Of a stretch of 33,735 bases of DNA, positions 8,548-18,452 are shown one piece after another; positions within the stretch are counted from its first letter, which is position 1; each line of letters starts with the position of its first letter. The notes under the pieces were generated by a model. The model was not told where the DNA came from. It saw only the letters and a program-made list of their open reading frames with translations, and made no database searches. Source of the DNA: an uncultured Clostridium sp. GTDB lineage: Bacteria > Bacillota > Clostridia > TANB77 > CAG-508. Position numbers and translations under genes: made by a program. Location of the stretch: positions 1 to 33,735 of the forward strand of contig CAOKQZ010000022.1 of the NCBI GenBank assembly GCA_948471055.1. Reading direction: 5' to 3'.

Positions 8548-10230
8548 ATGAAAAAATTACCTTATGGAATTAGTAATTACGAAGAATTAAAGCAAGATGG
8601 ATATTACTATGTAGATAAAACACAATATATTGAAAAACTAGAGAATTTAGCCCAAAAGAGAATTATGTTTTTACGTCCAAGAAAATTTGGAAAAACGTTA
8701 TTTACAAGTGTGATAGAAAATTATTATGATATTAGAAAAAAGGATAAGTTTGAACTTCTTTATGGAGATACCTACATTGGCAAACATCCAACGAAATTAA
8801 AGAACCGTTACCATATTTTGCGATTTAATTTTTCCGGAATTGATACCGATAATGAAGATACAACGATAAAGGGATTTAAAAATAAGACCATTGAGTCCAT
8901 AAAAGTATTTATTAATCAGTATCATATTGATTTTTTTATTAATGAGGCACAGGAGGCAGAAGAAATTTTAAATAGTGTACTAACTGCGTTTAGGTTACAA
9001 AAACCAGAAGAAAAAATATATGTTATTATTGATGAGTATGACCATTTTGCAAATGAATTATTGAGTTTTCGAACGGAACAATTTAAAACATTAGTATCCA
9101 AGAATGGGAAAGTAAGAAAGTGGTATGAAATTCTAAAACAAGGAACAGAAACAGTAATAGATCGAATTTTTATAACAGGTGTTGCACCCATTACGTTAGA
9201 CAGCTTGACATCGGGATTTAATATTAGTTTTGATATGTCAAGGGATGAAGAATTTAATGAAATGATAGGATTCACAAAAGATGAAGTAATTCGATTAATG
9301 GATACACAAAATATAAGTAAAGAAACACAAGAAGAGTTACTTCCCATTTTAAAAGAAAATTACGATGGATATCAATTTTGCATTACAGGAAAAGAAAAGG
9401 TGTATAACTCAAATATGTGTTTATATTTTTTGAATGGGTTTCAGCGATATGAAGAAATTCCAAGACAGCTAGTTGATGTTAATATTGCAAGTGATTATAC
9501 GAAATTGGGGAAAATGTTAGAATTATGCAAAGGGGAAAAAGGACAAAAAATTATTGAACAAACTGTATCAGGAGGAAAAATAACAAGTCAAATTACCGAA
9601 AAGTTTAATCCAGCAATTGAATTTACACAAGAAGACCTAGTATCAATGCTATATTACTTAGGCTATTTAACCATAGCAGGAGAAAATTTTGGAGTACCAG
9701 AATTAACCGTTCCAAACAAAGTAATGAAAGAAATTTATGCCGATTATTTTATGCAAATATTAAAAAAAGAAACAGAATTTGCAGTACAGCAACAAGACTA
9801 TGTTACAATTGCAAAAGAACTTGCTGAAGAAGGAAAAATTGATAAAATGGTAGAATTGGTAGGCACATACCTAAATAATTTGTCTAATCGAGATTATATC
9901 AAATTTGATGAAAAGTATGTAAAATTAATTTTTTACTGTATTGCCATGAATCTAAAAATATTTCGTACCAAATCCGAAATGGAAGTCCAAAGAAAATATC
10001 CAGATTTGCTAATTATGCCAAGAGAAAAAGAAAAAGGCTATTATTCTGTTATGGTAGAATTTAAGTACCTAAAAAAAGAAGAAGAAAGTAAAAGAGAAGA
10101 AAAGCAAAAAGAAGCAAAAGAGCAAATAAAAGAATATGCCAATATGGAAGAAATAAAGCAAATTGATAAAATAAAGAAATATACCATTATAGCAGTAAAT
10201 GACTGCATATATGTAGAAGAAATTATATAG
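8548..10230 (+). CDS. AAA-ATPase-like protein with C-terminal PD-(D/E)XK nuclease domain
   Basis: 560 residues, start ATG after gaggagg. The N-terminus (LPYGISNYEELKQDGYYYVDKTQYIEKL) is diagnostic of the AAA-ATPase_like family. The P-loop variant is RPRKFGKTLF (near residues 45-54), the Walker B region is YVIIDEYDHFAN, and a sensor-like segment is RIFITGVAPITL. The C-terminal part has the PD-(D/E)XK core YPDLLIMP...YYSVMVEFKYLK and the helix EAKEQIKEYA. These proteins are numerous in gut Clostridia and Bacteroidia; their biological role is not established and they behave like mobile accessory genes. It stands alone between terminators. There is no CGG in its frame. Confidence 0.92.
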   Translation: MKKLPYGISNYEELKQDGYYYVDKTQYIEKLENLAQKRIMFLRPRKFGKTLFTSVIENYYDIRKKDKFELLYGDTYIGKHPTKLKNRYHILRFNFSGIDTDNEDTTIKGFKNKTIESIKVFINQYHIDFFINEAQEAEEILNSVLTAFRLQKPEEKIYVIIDEYDHFANELLSFRTEQFKTLVSKNGKVRKWYEILKQGTETVIDRIFITGVAPITLDSLTSGFNISFDMSRDEEFNEMIGFTKDEVIRLMDTQNISKETQEELLPILKENYDGYQFCITGKEKVYNSNMCLYFLNGFQRYEEIPRQLVDVNIASDYTKLGKMLELCKGEKGQKIIEQTVSGGKITSQITEKFNPAIEFTQEDLVSMLYYLGYLTIAGENFGVPELTVPNKVMKEIYADYFMQILKKETEFAVQQQDYVTIAKELAEEGKIDKMVELVGTYLNNLSNRDYIKFDEKYVKLIFYCIAMNLKIFRTKSEMEVQRKYPDLLIMPREKEKGYYSVMVEFKYLKKEEESKREEKQKEAKEQIKEYANMEEIKQIDKIKKYTIIAVNDCIYVEEII

Positions 10231-10258
10231 GGCTTGCAATCATGCAGGCTCTTTGTTT
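10231..10258 (+). terminator. Probable terminator after the AAA/PD-(D/E)XK gene
   Basis: gcttgca-atca-tgcaggc makes a 7-bp stem (one G-T pair) followed by tctttgttt. Confidence 0.6.
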
Positions 10259-10272
10259 AGATATAATTACTT

Positions 10273-10316
10273 TTAAGAACCCCAAGTCACGCTCCCGCGT
10301 GTGAGGGGGTTCTTAA
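10273..10316. repeat. Palindromic element (aagaacccc ... ggggttctt)
   Basis: ttaagaacccc and ggggttcttaa form a long stem with an inner gc-rich hairpin (tcacgc / gcgtgtga). It resembles the ends of the element at 12960-13098 and the hairpin at 30155-30205, so it looks like a dispersed small repeat that can also act as a terminator. The rest of 10317-10458 is AT rich with no gene and no strong promoter. Confidence 0.65.
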
Positions 10317-10458
10317 AATGAATGAATATAAAAAATTACTCTTAAACTCTAACAAAAAATAATAATTTTTTCGTCACAATTGTTGCAAATGGTAGGATAG
10401 AATGATAGAATTAGAAAGGAAAAATTTGCGTAAATACAAAGGAAGGATGTTTTAGAAA

Positions 10459-12961
10459 ATGGCAAAAGGAAAAAGAAGTAAAACGAGTAGTAAAACAGGG
10501 ACTAGAACGGCAAGTAGAAGTAGAAAAAAACAAAGTGGAACTAGTATTGACTTAGCTGTGGTATCAATGATTGTTGTTAGTATTTTACTTGCAGTATTAA
10601 TTTATACAAATTCAGGAACAATGGGACAAACCTTAAGCCCACTTCTTGGGGGACTTATGGGTTGGATGAAATATATTTTACCAATTGGCACTTTCGCAAT
10701 TGCCATTCATTTGGCATGTGAAAAAAAGGATACATTAATGCCAAAATTAATTCAATATGCTGTTTTTCTTATGTCAATTGCAGTAGTGATGAGTGTGTAT
10801 CAAATGTCAAAACATACAATTGATACATCAAAAGAATTTGGTGTCATTGTAGAACAAGCCTATAATCTAGGACAAAAAAACATTGGTGGAGGAATGCTTG
10901 GAATGCTTGTAGCACTTCCAGCTGCTAAATTATTAGGGGAAACCGGAGCCGTTATTTTAGCAGTAGGTGTTGCCGTTCTTCTTCTTATTTTCATGTTTGG
11001 AATTCATCCAGCAGATATGATTACAAATGCAGTAGAAAACATTGAAGAAAAACGAGAACTACGTAGAGAACGTAGACTATAAGAACCGGAGGAAGAAGAG
11101 GAAGAAGAGGAAGAAGAAATTGTAGTACGACCACAAAGAAAAGAAAAACTACGAAAAACGAAGACCAGTTCAATCGATATTCCACTAGACGATGACCAAA
11201 TTACAATAAACTTAAACAATGAACCAAAAGGATTGCAAAAATATGATCATTCAGAGGATGACCTAACTCCACTTACGATGAAATCACCAAAACCAAAAAA
11301 AGGAAAATCGATCGATATTGATATTGGAGAAGAAGAGCCACCAAAACAAGAAAAAGAAGAAAGTTCTCCAAATGAATTAGAAAATATCTTCAAAACGGAA
11401 CAACCAGTAAAAGAAGAACAAACCAAAGAAGTATTAGTATTAGAACATACCATGACAACAGAAGATGACAACTACGAATTCCCACCAATTGAATTATTAA
11501 GTGAAGGAAAAGTAACTCAAAAGGGTGGTAAAAAAGCAATTGCCGATAATGCAACAAGACTTCAAAAAACCTTATATAGCTTTGGTGTATCTGCAAAAGT
11601 GGAAAATGTATCGGTAGGACCTTCGATTACAAGATATGAATTAAAACCAGCAGAAGGGGTAAGAGTAAACAAAATTGCAAATTTAGCAGACGATATCGCT
11701 CTAAATTTAGCAGCAGAATCCATTCGTATTGAGGCACCAATCCCAGGAAAACAAGCAGTCGGAATTGAAGTACCAAATAAAGAGACAGAAATGGTACATT
11801 TAAGAGATATATTAGAAAGTAGCGATTTCGTAAACTTTTCATCAAACCTTGCCTTTGCACTAGGAAAAGACGTTGCCGGAAATGGAGTCGTTACTGATAT
11901 TGGAAAAATGCCACATGTGCTAATTGCAGGAAGTACAGGTTCACGGAAAGAGTGTATGTATAAACACCTTAATTACCAGCATCATCTATAAAGCCAAACC
12001 AAGTGATGTAAAACTATTAATGGTAGACCCAAAAGTAGTAGAACTTTCTGTATACAATGGAATTCCACACCTATTAATTCCAGTTGTAACCGACCCGAAA
12101 AAAGCAGCAGGAGCACTTGCATGGGCAGTACAAGAAATGGTCAATCGTTATGGGCTATTTGCTAAAAAGGGAGTAAGAGATATTAAAGGTTACAATGAAA
12201 CCATTGAAAAAGAAGGTTCTACGGAAAAATTACCACAAGTCGTTATTATTATTGATGAGCTTGCCGACCTTATGATGGTAGCTGCAAAAGACGTAGAAGA
12301 CGCCATTTGCCGTTTAGCACAAATGGCAAGAGCAGCAGGTATGCATTTAGTCATCGCAACACAAAGACCATCAGTAGATGTTATTACAGGTATTATTAAA
12401 GCCAATATTCCATCAAGAATTGCTTTTGCGGTTTCCTCACAGGTTGATTCAAGAACCATATTAGATATGGTAGGGGCAGAAAAATTATTAGGAAAAGGAG
12501 ATATGCTATTTTATCCATCAGGAGCACCAAAGCCAACAAGACTACAAGGCGCTTTTGTATCGGATAAAGAAGTAGAAAAAATAGTAGATTTCTTAAAATC
12601 CAATGGTGGAGAAATTACCTATAATGAGGATATATTAGATTCCATTGAAAAATCAAATAGTACAGATAAAGAACTAGATGAAGCTGATGAAGACGATGAT
12701 ACCGATCCATTTTTAAATGATGCTATTGAAACCGTTGTGGAAACAGGACAAGCCTCTACTTCCTTTATTCAAAGAAGATTTAAGGTAGGATATGCAAGAG
12801 CAGGAAGAATTATCGACCAAATGGAAGCAAGAGGGATTATTTCCGGCTATGAAGGAAGCAAACCACGCCAAGTATTAATGAGCAAAGAAAGATGGCAAGA
12901 ATTAAAAATGGGAACCATGCCAGCAGGGGAAGAAGTAGCAGAAGAAGAGGCTACGCAGTAG
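10459..12961 (+). CDS. ftsK: DNA translocase FtsK/SpoIIIE, with a CGG +1 frameshift in Walker A and an in-frame UAA in the linker
   Basis: FtsK/SpoIIIE pumps DNA through the closing septum. Residues about 30-190 hold four hydrophobic segments ([17 protein letters not shown] to [18 protein letters not shown]). A charged linker follows, then the motor ([28 protein letters not shown]), Walker [14 protein letters not shown], and the DNA-reading winged helix ([23 protein letters not shown]). Walker A is split: GSTGS, then CGG at 11944; skipping its C gives [14 protein letters not shown]. Independently, codon 208 is TAA (11080-11082), while the same frame continues with EPEEEEEEE and then the motor. 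If both were passed the product would be 833 residues, a normal length. Whether the UAA is a lesion, an error, readthrough or a split gene is open. Confidence 0.9.
11080..11082 (+). other. In-frame UAA in the ftsK linker
   Basis: Reads cga/cgt-rich RRERRL then taa, then gaa ccg gag gaa gaa in the same frame. It lies between the membrane domain and the motor, in an acidic linker where any residue would be tolerated. There is no CGG in frame here, so it does not follow the rule of the nine shift sites. Confidence 0.8.
11944..11947 (+). other. CGG recoding site 3 (CGGA) in ftsK Walker A
   Basis: Zero frame reads ggt tca CGG aaa gag and ends at 11991. The conserved frame reads ggt tca (c) gga aag agt, G-S-G-K-S. 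The shifted base is C11944, codon 496. Confidence 0.88.
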
Positions 12962-13098
12962 AACCCCCAGTCGCCTATCGGCGACAGCCCCCTTAAATAA
13001 AGGGGCCTTTATGTTACAGTTCTCCAAAGGATAGTCCTAAAAGAGCCTCCTTTATGTAAGGGAGGTGGCAGGGCGTAGCCCTGACGGAGGGTTCTTAA
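12960..13098. repeat. About 140-bp MITE-like element with inverted ends and internal hairpins
   Basis: The left end agaacccccagtcg and the right end ctgacggagggttctt are imperfect inverted repeats. Inside are several hairpins: gtcgcc-tatc-ggcgac (12970-12985), a cccctta/taaagggg pair, cctccttta...taagggagg (about 13046-13065), and gggc-gta-gccc. It is far richer in GC than the flanks and has no gene. This is the pattern of a short non-autonomous repeat common in gut Clostridia; it may also terminate ftsK transcription. Confidence 0.75.
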
Positions 13099-13142
13099 GA
13101 TTCCTATTGAAACAAGAACAAAAGAAGAAAGGAAGAAAATTT

Positions 13143-14726
13143 GTGGATACTGAGAAAATTTTTTCCAAAATTACACCAAAAGATTATCATAATGAATTAG
13201 AATTAATTTTAGAAAACAAAGACTTTTCAGAAGACGTGAAAAATCTTCTCCTTTCTTGTATCTATAAAATTGAAGCAGGATATCAAGATTATGAAATCGT
13301 AAAACAAACAGTGCTTCATAAAAAGGAATATTTAGAAGAAATCTTAACTATTATAAAAGAAAAATGCAATCATATCGAAATAAAAAAAGAAGAACCCCAA
13401 AGTTTAGAACAAGAAGGAAAAAGAAGATACGAAATTGATCGTACAGAGGGAAGCATTACCTTATGGCACCCGAATGAGCAAACCATATTATATGCCATTT
13501 ATGAATTAGACGATAACCAAATCTATGTAGACGAACGATATAGCCTAATTCGAACCTCACTTTCGGAGCTATTAAATAAGGGTGAAAATATGAACCGCTT
13601 AGAAGTATTAAGAGACTTTAATGGTTGGAATTGGAATACCAATCCACAAGAACTGCAAAGTATCACCATTAACTTAGTCTATCAAAACTTAATTGATTTA
13701 TTAGGGATTGAATTTTTAGAAAAATGGATTCATACTAAAAAAGTAACGGATTATTTTGGGCTTGCCAAAGAAAAAATTCAAACAGAATTTGGTGCTAAAA
13801 AGGAGGAAGAACTATTTTATTGGATTGGTCGATTAGCACTAATTACTTGTACCAAAACAAACCAAAGGGAAAGACAGTATCTATTAGAGGAAAAGAAAGA
13901 TAGGCAAGAAGAATTACTTAGACTTACTTATAAAAAAGAATTATTAGAAGAAGTCATGAACAAAAACAAGCAAGCACGTGCAGAAATACGAAAAATTGAT
14001 ACTATCTTAAACGATAAAGAACGATTAGCAGACGAATTTATAAAAAGAAACGACAAACTACCAGAATATCATAAAATAGTAGATTTATCCCATCTCGTAG
14101 AAATACTAACCAAACAACGAAAAAAGACTTTTTCCAAAATGGAAGAACAAAGCAAAATACTAGAGCCAGCATATTATGTAGAAGTAAAAACAAAACTAGA
14201 AGAACAATTAGAATTGTTATCGAACATAGAACTAGATGAAGAAGAAGAAACAAAACGAATGTTAGAATATAGTATTGAATTACAAAAGGTAGTTATGAAC
14301 TGCTTTCAAAAACGAATAGAACAAATGGATAACTTAGAAAAATCACAAAAAAGAGAAGAAATCATAAAAGTAATCTACCGTTTTCGTTATTACCGTTATC
14401 TGTATTTTGAAAATGAAAAATACATTGGAGAAACGACCGAATTAGAAGAAGAAAGAACAAAAATTAAAAAACGATTATTACAAAAAGCAGAAGAAGCAAA
14501 ATGCATAAGCAAAATCGTAAAATCAGAAAAACAACTTGAAATATTCAATCTTCTTTTTGAAACAAGAATCATTAACCTAGAAAACATTACCATCGAATTT
14601 CATGAAGGAGAAAATATAGAAGTTACCATCTATGACGGAGATGTGTTGGAAAAAACAATATCATTATCAATACAAAAAGAAGATTTAAACGTAAAACTAG
14701 ACAAAAAAATAAGATTATTGGGGTAG
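13143..14726 (+). CDS. Large coiled-coil protein, unknown function
   Basis: About 527 residues from GTG 13143, which follows aagaaaggaag. The frame is open further upstream, but that part lies inside the repeat element and is not believable as protein. The N-terminal third (IFSKITPKDYHNELELIL and ITLWHPNEQTILYAIYELDD) looks globular. The middle (about residues 250-480) is long coiled coil rich in Lys/Glu (RQYLLEEKKDRQEELLRL; EQLELLSNIELDEEEETKRML). The end is beta-like (ENITIEFHEGENIEVTIYDGD). There is no membrane segment, signal or nucleotide-binding motif. The next gene begins 12 bp after the stop. No family is recognised. Confidence 0.8.
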   Translation: MDTEKIFSKITPKDYHNELELILENKDFSEDVKNLLLSCIYKIEAGYQDYEIVKQTVLHKKEYLEEILTIIKEKCNHIEIKKEEPQSLEQEGKRRYEIDRTEGSITLWHPNEQTILYAIYELDDNQIYVDERYSLIRTSLSELLNKGENMNRLEVLRDFNGWNWNTNPQELQSITINLVYQNLIDLLGIEFLEKWIHTKKVTDYFGLAKEKIQTEFGAKKEEELFYWIGRLALITCTKTNQRERQYLLEEKKDRQEELLRLTYKKELLEEVMNKNKQARAEIRKIDTILNDKERLADEFIKRNDKLPEYHKIVDLSHLVEILTKQRKKTFSKMEEQSKILEPAYYVEVKTKLEEQLELLSNIELDEEEETKRMLEYSIELQKVVMNCFQKRIEQMDNLEKSQKREEIIKVIYRFRYYRYLYFENEKYIGETTELEEERTKIKKRLLQKAEEAKCISKIVKSEKQLEIFNLLFETRIINLENITIEFHEGENIEVTIYDGDVLEKTISLSIQKEDLNVKLDKKIRLLG

Positions 14727-14738
14727 AAGGAGGAACAT

Positions 14739-16390
14739 ATGAAAATTACCTTTTTAGGAGCCGCCAAAACGGTTACTGGTTCTAATTTTTTAGTAGAAGC
14801 GGCACGGAAAAAAATTCTTGGTGGATTGTGGTATGTACCAAGGAAAAGCAACCGAGGAAAAAGACAATGACGATCCATTTTTATTCGATGTACAGGAAAT
14901 TGACTTTATGCTGTTAACCCATGCTCACATCGACCATTCAGGTAGAATTCCCAAACTATACAAAGAAGGATACCGAAACCCAGTAATTGCCACAAAAGCT
15001 ACTTGTGATTTATGCGAAATTATGCTTCCCGATAGTGGCCACATTCAAGAAATGGAAATCGAATGGAAAAACCGCAAACGTAAACGTGAGGGAAAACAAG
15101 AATTACCACCTTTATATACAGCTGAGGAAGCTACCGAGTCATTAGAATTATTTCAAGGAGTACAATACGATGAAATCATTGAAATTGCGGAAAACATTGA
15201 GGTACGTTTTAATGATGCAGGGCATATGTTAGGCTCCGCTATTATTGAAGTATGGGTACATGAAAATGGAAAAACTGAAAAGGCAGTTTTTACAGGAGAT
15301 ATTGGAAACAACGATATTCCATTACTTGCTTCTCCAACCATGATAGAAAGTGCCGATTATTTGGTAATGGAATCTACCTATGGTAGTAGGCTTCATATGA
15401 GAAATGATGATAAAGCAGAACTTTTCTTAAAAATTGTATCTGAAACCATTGACAATGGTGGAACCGTAGTTATTCCATCTTTTGCCGTAGGAAGGACACA
15501 AGAGATTGTTTATGAATTAAACAAATTAAAAGAAAACCGTGATGATGAAGAATTTTTAAGACAATATGAAGCCCTTATGAAGGTACCAGTCTTTGTGGAT
15601 AGTCCTCTTGCTATTTCGGCAACCGAAGTGTTTCGAAAAAATATGGATTTATTTGACGAAGAAGTGAAAGAAGAAATGGAACATGGTGATAATCCATTAG
15701 AATTTCCGGGTTTGCAGTTTACTAGAACCGCAGAAGAATCGAAAGAATTAAACGAAAGAAACGATTCCTCGATTGTGATATCTGCCAGCCGGCATGTGTG
15801 AAGTAGGACGTATTAAACATCATTTAAAACATAACCTTTGGAATCCCAAAAGTACCATTTTGTTTGTTGGCTACCAAGCACCTGGAACCTTAGGAAATAA
15901 GTTAGTAAATGGAGAAAAAAAGGTAAAAATCTTTGGAGAAGAGATTATGGTAAATGCCAGAATTGAATACATTGAAGGATACTCCGGACACGCAGACCAA
16001 GAATGGTTACTAAATTTCATTTATTCCTTTATTCAAAAACCAAAGCAAATCTTTTTAGTGCACGGAGAACCAGAATCACAGGAAGTATTGAAACAAAAAA
16101 TACTAGAAACTACCAATATTTCAGTGACAATACCAGATTTTGGTGAAACCTATGAATTAAAAGAAGCAAATGTAACCTTAGCCCATAAACTAGAACTAAC
16201 CACAAGATACAAACCATTACGCCTAGAAGTATTAGACCGTATGCAAAAACTAAAAGACGAAGTAGAAGACATGACACAAATTCTAAAAGAAGAAATCATC
16301 ACCGAAAAAGCAAAAGACGCCGAAGTTGCTTCAATTAATGAAAGAATTAAAGAACTAGAGAGGCAGATTGTAAGAATTATTGAGGGGTAA
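14739..16390 (+). CDS. Beta-CASP metallo-beta-lactamase RNase-type protein, with two CGG +1 frameshifts
   Basis: 549 residues after two shifts. MKITFLGAAKTVTGSNFLVE opens the MBL fold. Skipping C14805 turns EAARKK into EAA-GKKFLVDCGMYQG. The metal-binding HAHIDHSGR (motif 2), FNDAGHMLGSA (motif 3) and AVFTGDIGNND (motif 4) follow. The beta-CASP part has VIPSFAVGRTQEI, VFVDSPLA and, after skipping C15790, VISAS-GMCEVGRI. YSGHADQ and FLVHGE complete it. This is the archaeal/bacterial CPSF73-like subfamily, generally RNA-processing nucleases; the exact substrate is unknown. ATG 14739 follows gaaggagg. Neither zero-frame fragment would hold a full active site. A helical tail (residues about 500-549) is unusual but not unique. 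A hairpin follows the stop. Confidence 0.92.
14805..14808 (+). other. CGG recoding site 4 (CGGA) in the beta-CASP gene
   Basis: Zero frame reads gcg gca CGG aaa aaa att. The conserved frame reads gcg gca (c) gga aaa aaa ttc ttg gtg gat tgt ggt, A-A-G-K-K-F-L-V-D-C-G. Codon 23. Confidence 0.85.
15790..15793 (+). other. CGG recoding site 5 (CGGC) in the beta-CASP gene
   Basis: Zero frame reads gcc agc CGG cat gtg tga, stopping two codons later. The conserved frame reads gcc agc (c) ggc atg tgt gaa, the family motif S-A-S-G-M-C-E. Codon 351. Confidence 0.9.
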
Positions 16391-16396
16391 ATAAAA

Positions 16397-16421
16397 CCGT
16401 AGCCTTAAAAAAAGGCTACGG
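16397..16421 (+). terminator. Hairpin after the beta-CASP gene
   Basis: ccgtagcctt and aaggctacgg form a perfect 10-bp stem with an A-only loop. There is no T run after it, so termination may be partial or the hairpin may serve mRNA stability. Confidence 0.6.
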
Positions 16422-16469
16422 AAGATAGAAAGAGGGACCAACATAAACGAAGGAGGAAAAATAATAAAA

Positions 16470-18368
16470 ATGGAAAACAAATATTATAATGATGCCATTA
16501 TTGGAAACAAAAAATTAAGAGCAAGCTATACGAAAAAAGGAGAATTACTAAGGTTATATTACCCAAACCCAGACCATAGGCAATACATAGATTATTGGTA
16601 CGCAGGGTTAAAAATTAACGATTCAGGGCTTATCAATTTATATGATGATATTAATAACCAATATCATCAATATTATGAAGAAGATACGAATATTCTAAAT
16701 ACCGAGGTAACCAATACTTATTTCAAAATACGTATTAACCAATTGGATTTTGTGCCAATTAAAGAAAATGTGTTAGTAAAACGATATGAATTTATCAACC
16801 AAAACAGTATTGAATTGGATGTAAAATTTTTAATCCATTCCCAATTATTAACGGATGAGAATAATCCGGTTAGTTGCAAAATTACAAAACAAGGAATGTT
16901 ACAATATTCGCATGATTTTACCGTTTCTACCATATCGAAAAAAACACCACTTTTGAGTTTTCAAATAAACGACACGAGCCGTAATATTCATACCGGAGTC
17001 ATTGAAGACAAAGACTATATTGGAATGAGTGCAGATTCTAGTATTTGCTATGATATTGGTGTATTAAAACCAAACGAGAAAAAAGAATTAATTATTTATA
17101 CTTGGATAAACGAAAACAAAGAAAAACAAAAAATAGATGAAGTAGAACGCCTAAACGAAGCCATTAAAGACTTCGATTTTGCCAAACAATTAACCACAAC
17201 CAAAAACTATTGGAAAAAATTCGTAAAAGACCATGAAACGATAGAATTAAAAAATAGAACCGAATATGATAAAAAAATAAAACAAATCTACCATAGAAGT
17301 ATTTTACTCTATCCATTATTAATAAACGAAGAAACGGGAGGAATTTCTGCTAGTATCGAAGTAGACGAAAAACGAACACAATGTGGAAGATATAGCTATT
17401 GCTGGCCAAGGGATGCCGTTTTTATTACAAAAGCAATGGACATTTTGGAAATGGAAAAAGAAACCGAGAAATTCTATAAATCCTTTTGTAAAAATACGCA
17501 AGGAAAATCTGGTATGTGGGAACAACGTTTCTATACCAATGGTCGTTTAGCACCTGCATGGGGGTATCAAATTGACGAAACCGCTAGTGTGATTTATGGT
17601 GTATATGAACATTATGATAGAACAAGAAACATCAAATTTTTAAAAGACAACCTAAAAATGCTAGAAAGAGCAACCAAATTTTTACAAAAATATATAAATG
17701 ATATTATCGAAGAAAAAAACGAAATGCATGTAAGTTATGACTTATGGGAAATGCACGAAGGCATTCATTTATATTCCATAGCAAGCATTTTTGCAGCCTT
17801 TAATGTAATGGTAAAAACATATGCTATTTTAGAAACCGCCAAAGAAGTTACCAACCGTCTACAACAAGAAAACATGTCAAAACAAAAAGCAAGTCTTATT
17901 AAAGAATTGGGAAAAATTAAAAAATATGTCACAAAAACCTTTTATGATGAAGAAAAGAAATACTTTAAAAGAAACATCCAAGACGAAAAAATGGATATTA
18001 GTGTGCTAGGAGCAGTAACACCATTTGGTATGTTTTCTCCAAAAGAGAAAAAAATACTAAACACCGTAGAAAAAATGAACATGACACTACGAACCTATAC
18101 AGGGGGGTATAAACGCTTTGAAGAGGACCATTACCGAAATGGTAACCCATGGCCAGTAGCAACCTTATGGATGGCACTATACTATTTGGAAATAAAAAAT
18201 TATAAAAAAGCAAAAGAATGCTTCGATTTTGTCGTAAAATCCAGCACAGGGCATGGTTTTTTAGCAGAACAAGTGGATAATAACACCATGGAAGCAAATT
18301 GGGTAATTGGACTAGGTTGGAGCCATGCTATGTTTGTGATTGTGTTAGAGAAGTTAATGAATAAGTAG
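16470..18368 (+). CDS. Glycoside hydrolase family 15 (glucoamylase-like) enzyme
   Basis: 632 residues, ATG after gaaggagg. GH15 enzymes release glucose from the non-reducing ends of alpha-glucans. An N-terminal beta domain (about 1-250: YYPNPDHRQYIDYWYAGL) precedes the (alpha/alpha)6 barrel. Barrel motifs are RYSYCWPRDAVF (from about residue 307), GMWEQRFYTNGRLAPAWGYQIDETAS, SYDLWEMHEGIHLYSIAS, and near the end RNGNPWPVATLWMAL and GFLAEQVD...NWVIGLGWSHAMF. The Glu of WEMHE and the Glu of LAEQVD match the general acid/base positions of the family. There is no signal peptide, so it probably acts on intracellular glycogen or imported maltodextrin. It stands alone, with its own terminator. Confidence 0.93.
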   Translation: MENKYYNDAIIGNKKLRASYTKKGELLRLYYPNPDHRQYIDYWYAGLKINDSGLINLYDDINNQYHQYYEEDTNILNTEVTNTYFKIRINQLDFVPIKENVLVKRYEFINQNSIELDVKFLIHSQLLTDENNPVSCKITKQGMLQYSHDFTVSTISKKTPLLSFQINDTSRNIHTGVIEDKDYIGMSADSSICYDIGVLKPNEKKELIIYTWINENKEKQKIDEVERLNEAIKDFDFAKQLTTTKNYWKKFVKDHETIELKNRTEYDKKIKQIYHRSILLYPLLINEETGGISASIEVDEKRTQCGRYSYCWPRDAVFITKAMDILEMEKETEKFYKSFCKNTQGKSGMWEQRFYTNGRLAPAWGYQIDETASVIYGVYEHYDRTRNIKFLKDNLKMLERATKFLQKYINDIIEEKNEMHVSYDLWEMHEGIHLYSIASIFAAFNVMVKTYAILETAKEVTNRLQQENMSKQKASLIKELGKIKKYVTKTFYDEEKKYFKRNIQDEKMDISVLGAVTPFGMFSPKEKKILNTVEKMNMTLRTYTGGYKRFEEDHYRNGNPWPVATLWMALYYLEIKNYKKAKECFDFVVKSSTGHGFLAEQVDNNTMEANWVIGLGWSHAMFVIVLEKLMNK

Positions 18369-18399
18369 AAAAAAGCAAGGTTGTATCCTTGCTTTTTTA
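18369..18399 (+). terminator. Terminator after the GH15 gene
   Basis: aaaaaagcaagg and ccttgctttttt form a 12-bp stem with a short loop and T run. It lies just beyond the 3' end of the minus-strand gene and could serve both. Confidence 0.88.
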
Positions 18400-18452
18400 C
18401 TAGAATAGCAATGAGAGTATAAGCAATTTATTGATACCATTTTACCATAGAG

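Noticed and set aside
11080..11082. UAA in ftsK as part of the same recoding system
   Set aside because: No CGG in frame at the stop, no frame change, and no other in-frame UAA in conserved genes of the window.
13065..13142. N-terminal extension of the coiled-coil protein from ATG 13065
   Set aside because: The extension is encoded by the MITE-like element and gives a low-complexity peptide; GTG 13143 has its own ribosome binding site.
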